From Halocafeteria seosinensis (taxonomy: Eukaryota > Sar > Bigyra > Bicosoecida), in assembly GCA_001687465.1 (NCBI GenBank), contig LVLI01000202.1:124001-188000 (forward strand): a DNA stretch of 64,000 bases, in the 5' to 3' direction. A program made the translations under genes and the position numbers. Shown here piece after piece: positions 44,560 through 54,800 of this stretch. How positions within the stretch are numbered: position 1 is the first letter of the stretch; every line of letters starts with the position of its first letter. The notes under the pieces were generated by a model, which worked only from the letters and a program-made list of their open reading frames with translations, was not told where the DNA came from and made no database searches.

Positions 44560-47500
44560 ATGAATTCGTCTTCAACGGAAGGATTACATGTGGCCATTGG
44601 GGCCACATTTGCCTGTGATGGCCTGGAAGAGCCACTTCAGAAGATGCACAAGATTACTGGGTTGCAGGTGTGCCCGTCATGGATACCTTACGGCAATGTT
44701 CTATCCACTCTGGAGCACTTTGGCTCGGAAAGTGCCTCGGGAAATGAGACATCGGAGCCAGAAACCTCTGGGAGAAAGGACCAGAAATCAATCAATCTTG
44801 AAGACAGAGGTAAGTCCTGTATTCTGGACGCTGTTACACGGAATGGCTTTTCTATACTTCTTCTAGCACTATGTACAGGTTTCTCAAGGAATACCAATGT
44901 GATTCTGTTTCGCCTCGAAGATATCGATTCAGCGCACCCAGAGATGACTGCTGATTTGGAGAACCGTGCGCAGCAAGCCAAGCAAACGCTCAAGAAGGAG
45001 AAACAGAGAAGGGTGGAAGAAGAGATGCGAAGAAACAGGGAGCTAAAGAAGAAAGGAAAGCAGACGAAAAAGCAGGGAGGGGATACTGGGCAAACTACGG
45101 AAGTGGCTGAAGAGCAAACTTGTGTTGTATTGAATGATCAGGAAGCAGCAGATGCTGCTAATTCCCACGAGTCTTACGCTAATTATGGGACAAACTTACA
45201 AGAAAAAGCGTACAGGTTTCTATTGCGTTGTTCTCGTTTCTACAAATACTCTAATGCGCGGCTAGTTCTGATCTGTTGCCCTCCTTCGGATGAGATTATG
45301 GAAGACGCAACGTTGCAAAGGATATACTACGAAGCAGAGCTCCGTCTCTGTTCTTGGTTGATTCAAAACGGTGCTAGCTTTGGGATACAAAATACGTTTA
45401 TCAACGCTGAGAAATTAAAACTTCGTGAATGCGAGAGTACTGAAAATGGCGACAAAGTGGCGTGGGACAGTGGGACGATCCTCTGTAATGTGTATCTTCT
45501 CCCCAGCATGCTACTCACTAATGGTCACTTGTTGCCACCAATGAGCTATAAGGAGTATTATTGCCCCATGGCGGCAATTGCAGCGCATGCACCATACTCA
45601 CCCTTCTTCTTAGGAGTGCTTGCTTGGGTATTGTATCGTTTCTTTCATTCGTTACTCTACGTACAAAAGAAAATCGTAGTTGTTGACTGTGACAACACAC
45701 TTTGGGGTGGTACCGTTGGAGAACATTCACTGAATGAGCTAGCCACGAGAGGAAAGTATCAAGTTCTTCAGAAATTTCTACTAAAATTAAGAGAGAAAGG
45801 ATTGGTACTTGCACTTGTATCAAAGAATAGTGAGGCCGATGTTCGCAAGATGTTCGAATGTAGAGAGGATTCGTTGACTCTCAGTTTAGATGATGTGACA
45901 GCGATGAGAGTTAATTGGGACAGTAAGTCGGCGAATATCGAGGACCTGGCAAGATCGTTGGATCTCGGTCTGGAATCGTTCGTCTTCTTGGACGACAATC
46001 CGATCGAAATAGCAGAAGTATCAGCTCATGTACGTTTTGTGCAGTTTCCCCCTTCTTTAGTAACCTATAAAGCTGCTTTACGATGCGTTTGTGCAGTGTC
46101 CTTCTGTTAGCAGTTTACAGTTGGTCCAAGAGTGGGGAACCCAAAAACTGGAACAATGTTTGCGGCAAGTTTGGATCTTCGACGTACCTTTGGCAACCAG
46201 CACCGGCTCCAGGACTTTCGAGGATAGCATGAGGACTGAATTCTATCAGTATGGGGTGATGTTACGAAAAGAGGCCAGAGGTTACACATGAAAACTATAG
46301 ACTTCCTCTCCAATTGCAGAGCCGAGGGCAAGAGGCAAGAACTGCTCCAGAACAGCTCCAGTTTTTCAGCATTTCTCGCCTCACTCAATGTCCGCATTGA
46401 TATCCACGAAAATAACAACGAAGAGGTAAGCTAGACTACGAAGTCTGCGCGTTTTGGTTTCTTTTATGGGAGGTCATGTGCTGCACCTCTATTGGGTTCA
46501 GCTTCCTCGTATCGCCCAACTCAGTTCCAGGACAAATCAGATGAACGTAGGCAAGTTAGTGCTGTCCGAAACTGAGGTATGTACCTGTGGCCACTTGTAA
46601 AATATCTCAAAGAATTGAATTACAAGTTTACAGATAGGTAACATGATTTTGAGAGGAACACATAGTACTTTGACTACTACTGTAACCGATCGTTTCGGTC
46701 ATTACGGCTTGGTTGGACTGGCTGTTTACCGTAACCAGGTAGACACAATGCCTCCCGAAAATATAGGAGTGCACGATGGCCAAGGGTGCAGTATTCCAGT
46801 TTTAGGTGTAACCATCTTCCTCTTGAGCTGCCGGGTGCTTCATCGAGGAGTTGAGCATGCTCTCCTGCGGGAACTGGGGGATATCGCGGAGAAAAAGGGC
46901 GCTCGATATATTCGCTTGAACTGGATTCCTTCGGACCGTAACGAGCCAGCAAGGTTGTTCCTGTGGAGCCTTCCTTCCATAATTTATTTCCCTTGCGTCA
47001 AACTCATAGGTATGCATAGTACTGCTAAGAACATCCTTTCCGTGGAGCGTTTATGCTGTGATCATTTGCAGACCATGAAGCTGAGATACCATGGGACACC
47101 CAAGCTGTTAGAGAATCTATTAAAGGCTCTAAACCTTTCTACTACACGAACATGCCCTCAAAAGTCAGTACGCCTTAAGTCAGGTATATTCGTAGTGCAT
47201 ATGGTTGGAGAATTTGGCACTTCTATTTTGGATTTCGCTCGTTTATTGCAGGGCTATGTGTTCGTGCCAACAGAGGTAGCGAAAGAGTGTACAATGGGCA
47301 AAACTAGCATGCAAGATTTGTTATGGAACGCTGTGCTATCCAAGAATGCTAAGGGCAAGTCTTTAGGGAACCAAAAAGAAGGCCGCTCTGCAGACTACTC
47401 TGGGAAACATGGCAGCTGCGGCGTCAGCGATGCTCAGTACCATGCCGAATTAGCCTATGACGGATCTTCAGGCAAAGTGTTGACAACCGAAACTTACCAG

Positions 47501-47776
47501 TACCTCTCCTCGACGGAAGTGCTGGAATTCCTGAGAAGTGATGTACCCACACCGCTTTCTGAGATTCCTTCTTTAGGATCAAGTGAGACCGGACCGGACG
47601 CGCAACGAATGAAAGAACTGTGGAATGAGTTACTCGCTATTGAGAGCGCGAGTAACAAAGGAGACGTAATCCAAATGTATGAATTGCAATGTAAATTTCG
47701 TCGGAAAATGCGTCAGCAGGCTAAGTTAACGCAATACACGCTGTTAGACCAGGGAGAGAATACAGAGGATGATTGA
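44560..47776 (+). CDS. FkbH-like HAD-superfamily protein
   Basis: At least seven exons. The N-terminal domain has the FkbH start (VAIGATFACDGLEEPLQKM ... WIPYGNVLSTLEHF). The HAD core carries the nucleophile motif VVDCDNTLWGGTVGE, ALVSKNSEADV, VNWDSKSANI and FVFLDDNPIEIAEV. C-terminal FkbH landmarks across introns are RTEFYQAEGKRQ, FLASLNVRIDI, RIAQLSSRTNQMN, DRFGHYGLVGLAVY and FLLSCRVLHRGVE. In bacteria FkbH loads 1,3-bisphosphoglycerate as a glyceryl unit onto acyl carrier proteins. A Lys/Glu-rich insertion (about residues 140-175) is absent from bacterial forms. Intron 1 (44810-44878, 69 nt) has no stop and keeps frame. The 3' part is ambiguous: introns near 47010-47071 and 47162-47250 give a different, more coding-like sequence than the open frame. 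No PKS or NRPS gene is nearby. Confidence 0.85.
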
Positions 47777-48093
47777 ATATCCGCTGGCACTGCCGTCACC
47801 GTCAACTACTCGCGGTGACATGAACCCCGATCACATCTCCGCTTGACGCATGACAACTTGCCTGCATGGTACAAGAGGTTTGGATAGGTAAACTGCTATT
47901 TAGTAGGATGCTCCCCTGGCAAGAAAAATAAGATTCGAAAGACGAGTTGTTGCTGTAACTCTAGCGTAGCAGTGAGAATCCGTTGCAGTGCTTTCGGCCG
48001 CGGAGGGGGTGTACAGATAAGGAAGAAGCGAAACACCTCTTGGAGAGCAAGCCCTAGGCATATTATAATTCCCCAAGAGAATATGCTCCAAGC
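47777..48093. other. Intergenic, nothing recognised
   Basis: About 315 bp between the FkbH-like gene and the Cys-rich ORF. A minus-strand ORF at 47900-48091 begins at ATG but has no family support. Confidence 0.4.
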
Positions 48094-48510
48094 TTAACGC
48101 TCTCGAGTCGCGTCGACCAGTACAGCTCTGGAATCTTTACGCGTGTTTCTGCAGTAGGACGAAGTACAAGTGTGGACGTGAATCGACCAATACGACTCCC
48201 TGATACCGTTGGTGGCACTACAATATAGTCTCTTGTTCCCAATCTGGCACTTCAAGGTGTCTCTCCATAGCACAGCACAACACCCCGGATGCGGGTAGTC
48301 ACTCGTTGTGAAGGTTGAAGTGAAACACGATTCGTGGTGTTCGCAGTGTCGCACAGCAGCGATACCATGAGTTGTTCTTGGCCGATAATTTTCGGTTTGA
48401 TAGAGCATATGAATACACCGGTGGTACCATTCATATTGGAATCGAGTGTATGCATGCTTGTGTTTAGCTTCCCAAGCAGCACTCACGCATTGGCGTTGTT
48501 GGTAGTACAT
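48094..48510 (-). CDS. Cysteine/histidine-rich 138-residue ORF of unknown function
   Basis: An uninterrupted frame from ATG 48510 has about eleven cysteines and many His, Tyr and Trp (VRHCEHHESC, PHPGCCAVLW, VHTCTSSYC), ending VLVDATRER. No signal peptide or membrane segment. The start is 28 bp from the divergent transporter start, very tight for two genes. The tail YWSIHVHTCTSSYCRN...AVLVDAT loosely parallels FWRHVSNVFIYTSYIYLRN...VAIDAT of the 24.6-kb protein, which may indicate a family. Otherwise it could be a chance frame in a promoter. Confidence 0.35.
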   Translation of the reverse strand: MYYQQRQCVSAAWEAKHKHAYTRFQYEWYHRCIHMLYQTENYRPRTTHGIAAVRHCEHHESCFTSTFTTSDYPHPGCCAVLWRDTLKCQIGNKRLYCSATNGIRESYWSIHVHTCTSSYCRNTRKDSRAVLVDATRER

Positions 48511-48538
48511 AGTATACTATAGGGTAATTTACGATACC

Positions 48539-50113
48539 ATGGCATTCACTAAGGACACACAGGGTGAAGAGAGGACTAAGAGAGAAAATGGAGCGACGGC
48601 GAAAAGAGTCCCCTTTCAGAAATTACAGGACCCAGAAGACGAAGAAGGCGATACAGAACATGATGACGATGTTCTGACTCAAGACGGCACGCACACAACA
48701 CAGACGAATGGTGATGATCAGGATGACCGCTATTACCAATCCAGAGGAATGGAAGAGGAAGACACGCGTGAACTCTTACCTCAGGAGCAGCAACAGGAGA
48801 AGAAGCCAGCCGGATGGAGGAGAGCTCTGGGACTTATACTCATGGCGCTCTCAGCGTGTGTCTTTGCTACCATGTCGCTCATTGTTAATTTGGCTGGACA
48901 GAAGTTTGCGTAAGTAGAAGCTACATTGTACGGGAATCAGACATTGTGCCATTGTCATTACAATTGTACCCTCCTCCCGCAGAACATTTCAAATTGCTTC
49001 GTTTCGATTCTTTGTGCAAGCACTACTAGCTGGCTGCTGCCTCATTGGACAGTGTAAAAAGCCTTTTGGGATACCAGGGAATAGAAAATGGCTAATATGG
49101 AGGTATGCTGTGATCCTAACTCTACATTCTTCTTGAGAAGTCCACTGTCTGCGTATTGTTACAGGGGCGTCTTGGGAAGCTTCGGAATGTGTTTCGCATT
49201 CTGGGGATTTACGCACCTTCCGCTGGCCGATGCGTCCACAATCATCTTCACTAATCCAGTCATTACCGCAATACTAGCCAGGCTAGTCCTCAAGGAGAGT
49301 TTCTCAAGGCTTGAAGGGTTATCCGCATGCCTATGTTTGCTAGGTGTTGCGTTCATTAGTCAACCTACGTTTATCTTTGGAGACTCTGCAACAGCTATGG
49401 ATGAGGATCTGGGGGATGACAGGAAGAAAACTCTGGAGTTTGCAGGGCTAGAATTTACGACAAAGCGCTGGTTTGGCCTTCTGATAGCTTTCATGTGCAG
49501 TCTCTTCGCGTCGTGTAGTTTTCTAACGGTTCGAAAAATGGGTTCGGTAGGTAATTTATCGTGAGACGATTACAGCTTCTTTGTGTCTGGAGACCTTCAG
49601 TATTTGGGTGCACAGAAAGAGAATACAAACGTTATTGTGCTATGGTATGGAGTTATTGGCCTGTTTATTGCTCCCACTTTCGCTTTAAGCGGTCAATATT
49701 GGGTATGGCCTACTACCGGCATCGAGTGGGTGACTTTACTGGGAATAGGTAAGGAGTTCACTTGCCAACCATACTGTAGACGGCACTACATTTTTTTTCT
49801 CTCAACAGGAGCAATGGGATTTGTGGGGCAACTCTTGATGAACCGAGGTCTGCAAATTGAAAAGGCTGGTCCTGCAGCTCTTATGAGAAATCTGGATATT
49901 GTACTGGCCTTTGTCTACCAAATAACCATTCTGCATATTACCCCTACACCGTGGAGTATTGCAGGAGCCGTATTGATACTGACATGTACCTCAATCGTTG
50001 GTATCGCGAAAGCGAGGAAGTCGCAGCAAGCTAATTCGGAAAAGCAGCAGGAGGCGCCAACGGGTAGCATCAAGGATGATGGTGGCTTTGAACTAACAGC
50101 ACGCCACAGGTGA
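48539..50113 (+). CDS. DMT-superfamily (EamA/SLC35G-like) transporter, about 10 TM
   Basis: Five exons, the first three being 48539-48909, 48983-49102 and 49165-about 49550. An acidic, Gln-rich cytosolic N-terminus of about 90 residues precedes TM1 (ALGLILMALSACVFATMSLI). Two EamA repeats follow: SFGMCFAFWGFTHLPLADAS with IIFTNPVITAILARLVLKE in the first, and GAMGFVGQLLMNRGLQIEKA with GPAALMRNLDIVLAFVYQI in the second. These are hallmarks of the family. The fourth junction is best drawn with donor TCG|GTAGGT and acceptor CTTCAG, giving KMGSYLGAQKEN. Substrate unknown; relatives move nucleotide sugars, amines or metabolites. It is convergent with the Josephin gene (25 bp). Confidence 0.87.
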
Positions 50114-50138
50114 AGCAACAAGCTTAAGCACGGAAACT

Positions 50139-51577
50139 CTATTTCCCGAAGTTCAGTTGTAAGACGCAATTTCCAACGTCGCAATCGGCAATGGTACGAT
50201 CGCCATGATTTTCTCTGGTAAACACTTCACTAGGAGCTCGTCTATCCAGTGAGAAGTTCAGCATACTGCTGTCTATGGGCTCGTTGTCTTTGCCTGAAGA
50301 ACTGCCGGAGGCTACTTCCGGGTATTGCTGTTTCAGGAGTTCCAAAGCAGCCCAATCAAATACGGTTGACATTCTACAACCGAGTGGGAACCTGCAAGTG
50401 ACTGATTTCTTTTGTTGAGAAGAAGCAGGGGCATGAGAGAAATCGATTTTCAGTGTCGTGCTGGTGCCCTCTTTGGGTAATTGTTCCACGTTTCGGCTCA
50501 ACCGGGAGAAAGCACTACCGACAGTCTCCTTGGGAGTGCTATCTTGCATCGGAGCGTCTGCTGGTGAACTATTTCCTTCTGCGGCAAGTGACATAGCCAG
50601 TGCAGCCTGAAGCTCACTGTCTTCTTCGTCCATATTGCCTCCGAACTGCTGTTCGTCACCTCCTGTTACTGCTTGAAGGGCCGAGCGCTCCTGTTCTGAA
50701 TCTTGAAGGCTAGCTTGAATGGCGGCTCTCAATTCTGGATCTTCTACATCTTCCGGTCGGGTAGATCGCTCAGGCTGTGGCTCTGGAGCATTTAAGAGAT
50801 ACTGCAGCGTGTACCAAGTACCAGTTCCGTCAAAATCACTGGTAGACATTGGTGGCGGTAAGGCACCTTGGACCACAAAAATAGAATAGCCTGCAAACGA
50901 ATCAATAATAAATTTGAGTAGTTCTTGACGGGAACAGTGAAGTGGGCAGCTCACCCTCTTGTTTCATTTGTCCCAAAAAGGCAGATAAATAGAACTCTGA
51001 TATCTTCGTTGGCCGCTTTGATAGGCTGTTCAAGTTCCAGTATGTTCCATGTATTTTTCGAATAGCAAACCAGTGTGCTTGCAAATGCAATAGAAACCCT
51101 TCATATTGTGTTGGATCATTCACCACAACATCAATGTTACGTTGGTCCAAATCAATATTGTGACTTCGTCCAATGGCTGCATTGTCTCACACGGTCATCC
51201 TCGTTCAATCAAACTGTTAGCACCTGATGGCACATACCTTCGCGCAGGACAGTGATGGAAAAGTTGCCAGTTTCATCTACATTGGAGGATTGATTCTCCT
51301 GACCTTGTGTATCACTGATCTGGTGCTGCTCCGAGAGCAGTGCGCGCTCTCTATTGTCCAGTTCCTCGGCGATGTTGGCCAAGTCCACCTCAGAGTAGTA
51401 AGGCCCTTGCAGGAGGTTATTCAGTGCATGCACTCCACAAAGATTCCCTTCTTGACGCTCTGTGTATAACCAAAAGACTGCAGTCAGACGCTACTTCAAC
51501 CATTCCACCCAAAAACTTCAGTACGTACCATGGTAAATGAAAGCCTGCGGCTCCTCCGTTGCGAAATTCGATGCCAT
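50139..51577 (-). CDS. Ataxin-3-like Josephin deubiquitinase with UIMs and a C-terminal UBX-like domain
   Basis: Four exons encode about 425 residues from ATG 51577. Josephin domain: FIYHERQEGNLCGVHALNNL, with catalytic Cys and oxyanion Gln (across intron 1), YYSEVDLANIAEELD, the catalytic His in LQAHWFAIRKIHG, and NLNS. Two ubiquitin-interacting motifs follow: DPELRAAIQASLQDSEQE and DSELQAALAMSLAAE. The last 120 residues (TLKIDFSHAP, CRFPLGCRMSTVFDWAALEL, FSLDRRAPSEVF, VGNCVLQLNFG) resemble a UBX fold, which would dock to p97/Cdc48. There is no polyglutamine tract. Role: trimming ubiquitin chains, probably in ERAD or protein quality control. All catalytic residues are present. Confidence 0.9.
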
Positions 51578-51804
51578 TTTGCTAAGGGACACAAGATAAT
51601 GGAGAATATATAAAAGAGAATGACAACACTTGAAAGAGATTCAATGGTCACAATGATCAATCCATAAACAATCTCCATTGTACTTCCAGTTTAACCCAAA
51701 GTTAACTTCCTCAATAAGTTGAATGTCTTGATTTCTATTTGTATAAGGCGAATTCATAACTAATATACCAGTCGGTATACCCACATTAAATATGTTGAAA
51801 GATA
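51578..51804. other. AT-rich intergenic segment
   Basis: Upstream of the Josephin gene and downstream of the CSPP1-like gene, both on the minus strand. No gene was found. Confidence 0.4.
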
Positions 51805-51868
51805 TTTATTACTCGGAATACGTACTCATGGACATTAGTCTCTATGAGTACGAGAGTACGTATTTCCG
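51805..51868 (-). terminator. 3' hairpin followed by AATAAA downstream of the CSPP1-like gene
   Basis: Starting 11 bases after the stop codon (minus strand), arms CGGAAATACGTACTC (51868-51854) and GAGTACGTATTCCG (51827-51814) pair with one bulge, with an inner TACTCAT/ATGAGTA pairing. AATAAA (51810-51805) follows within a few bases. Together they look like a polyadenylation region with a strong stem. Confidence 0.55.
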
Positions 51869-51878
51869 CAGAATTCCA

Positions 51879-54800
51879 CTAGAGCCACGTCGTATCTGAT
51901 TCGTCCTGTAAGTTGTACGTCCGTGCAGAGCCGCGACTTTCAGCGTTCTGCTCACTAGAACCTAGAACGTACGACTTTCCTCCAGCATCAGTACTTGCAG
52001 CTATCCCATTACTATTGTCGGGGTGACTGTGACTGGACGACTGGTTATACACTTGGCCTACTTCTGGTCTAGTAGGGCCATCCTGCATGGGACCCATGAG
52101 ATTGGCTTGGGGGTATCCAAAGCCATACGAATTACCGGGATAGTACGGCTGTTGCTGGACTGGCGGAGGGTATCCATACATTTGCGGCATTTGCCATCCA
52201 GCACCTGCATTAGCGGGAGGCATGGGGAAATAAGGAGGGGCCATTCCCATGGGAGGATACTGATGCGGCGGCATAGCCATTGCCCCCATACCCATGTAAG
52301 GCTGTACTGGTCCTTGAAACCCCGAGGTAGCACCATAAGATCCCTGAGGCTGAGACCACGACTGGAGGCTGTTACCCACAGCTTGACCACCAATAGGAGC
52401 TTGGCCAGCTCCCCCGCGGAAATCAACCGTTCCCTGAGAAACCGGGTTCCAGGAAGTGCCACGATGTTGCGAAACCTCAATGCCTGAGTTAGCAGAGGAG
52501 CTACCAGCAACCTGATTACGGTATCTATTACTAGGGTGTTCCGCCTCAGGAATAAAATTATGTTTCTTGGGTGAGGTGGTACCACTCGGGGATTTGCGTC
52601 GCTGAGGAGAGCTCGAAGGACTGCTCCAAAAACTATCGTCTAAATTATCATTCCGTTTGGCGAATTCCTCTAGCATAGAGTCAATAAGTGATTCATTCCA
52701 TGCTTCATCCTCCGTTGGTTCATAACTTTTGTGGAGATCGCCTTTTCTAAACAGCATACTCTCGAGCTCTTGGAGCTTTTTCAGGCGTTGCTGGTTTTTG
52801 TTGTGGATGCTCTTATACCTTTCGTCCTCCACTGAGCTACAAATACTAGAATCCGTAGCTCGACTGGCCACAGAGACGCGTGGGTTACGATTCTCGTGAG
52901 ATGGCACAATCTCCATGTGTGTTGCATCTTGTACAGTAAGTGCATGAGACGAGCTAGCGGCTTGCTCCTGTTTAAGGCTTTCCTTTACCAGCTGGGGCCC
53001 GTAAGGAGACAACTGGTCGAAATCTGTTGGACTTTCCGAACGCTGTTGTACGCTCCTCTGTTGTGCACCTGGCTCCTCGTTCTCTTTTGGTGGGGCTTCA
53101 TCGGCGCCATCATCTGAAAGTGAGTAGGAATACTTAAGTATATCGCTTGCACTTCCTTCGCGGCGTGCGCTGCCATTGGAATCAGTCGCATGTGTTGTCT
53201 TCTCTGTGTTACCAGTACTGGTAACAGGCTCTTGTACTACATCAGTGGGGGCAGTAGAGCTAGACGCACGACCCACAGCGGCATCTTCTTGAGCACTAGA
53301 CGTTGCAAGGGTTTGACTGATTTGACGCATTTTCTCATCTCCCGTTGAGGACTTGGTCCTTCTAGTAGACTGGCTGCCATTGTCCTGCAATTTTGGCGTA
53401 GTTGCATCGCTATTAAACGTCTTGGTTTCCTTATGAGAGACAGCTTCCTTGCCGTCATGATCACCGTCGCTGTCGGACTCGCTCTCCGACCACAACTGTG
53501 CATATAGCTGCTTCTCCGGAACCAGTTCCTCATTAAACCGTTCATCTTCATGTTCCTCCCCATCATTAACTGATTCCACTGGTGTTAGCTCCGCTTGACT
53601 TGCATCTCTAGCTCGTTTTGCGGATTCCTCAGCAATCGAGGATACTGTGTTGTCATCCATTCTCTCCTCATCGTCGTCTTCGTCCTCCACCGAGGAATCA
53701 ACACTTTCGAATATATTTTGGTGCAATAGCTTAGAATGAGTTTCTAAGGACGCAGCGACACTGAAGTCATCATCACCGGTTGGTGATGCAGATTCACCAT
53801 CACCCACAACATATCCCCGATCATGAACGTCAACTCCCATTTGATGAAAGGCCTCCAAGGAACCAGCTGTGAAAAAGTTGCTATCCCCTTGTAGAGAAGT
53901 TTCCATTCTGTTGAGGCTAGGTTTCGTACTATAGGGAGAGTGTACCGTTGCCGGAACAGATACCCCACTATGCGCACCATCAGTGTTCACTGAATTAATA
54001 TTTCCAGGTGCTGGAGGTCGTGCCAAACTGTGCTCATTCCAGAAGTAGCTGCCGGAAAGGGTAGGCGGTGAGTCGTATGGGGATAAAGATGGGGCTGATG
54101 TGGCTGTGGGATGAGATACGTTTCCTTTCTCGTCAATGCCCGACTGTCTCACATTGGGTCTCGTAAGACTCCCTACATTGTCGTTGCTGACGTCTTCGGG
54201 ACCACCGAACAGGTCAGATCTATTTTGTGCGCCCACCGGCAACGCTTCCTCCATCGGGGAATGCTTTACCTCCCAGGTAGACTCTCCCGCGTCTTCCATC
54301 TCACGATGCTGAGGCTTAGCATCACTAGGAGTGGACTTTACACTTTCCTCTTGCGTCGCGTTACTCAAAGGATGCTCAATGGGGGCTTTTCGCCCACCTC
54401 CATCGTCTAACTGCTTTAGCTGCTGTTGGTAACGTTCTTCTTCTCTTCGATCTGCTTCAGCCTCTTTCTCTTTTTCTTTTTGCTCTCTCCTCTTCTTCTC
54501 ATCAATTTGTTGTCGCAGCTCTGCTGCATGGGCCTCTTGCTCTTCCTTCTTTCTTTCTTCCTCCAATTCGCGTTCCTGCTTCCTACGTAGCTCCTCTTGC
54601 TCTTGCTGTACTTTCCTCTCCTCCTTTTCCGATTCTTCCATTTCTTTCTGCTTCCTCAATCGTTCCTCTTCTTTTTTCTCTTCTATCTGTTGTTGCAATA
54701 TTTTCGAAAGCTCAGCCTGTTGTCTCTTTTGTCCTTCCTTTTCACCATCGCTCATGCCAAAATGAACATCCGTGGCATGTCGACTGTGACTATTACATGG

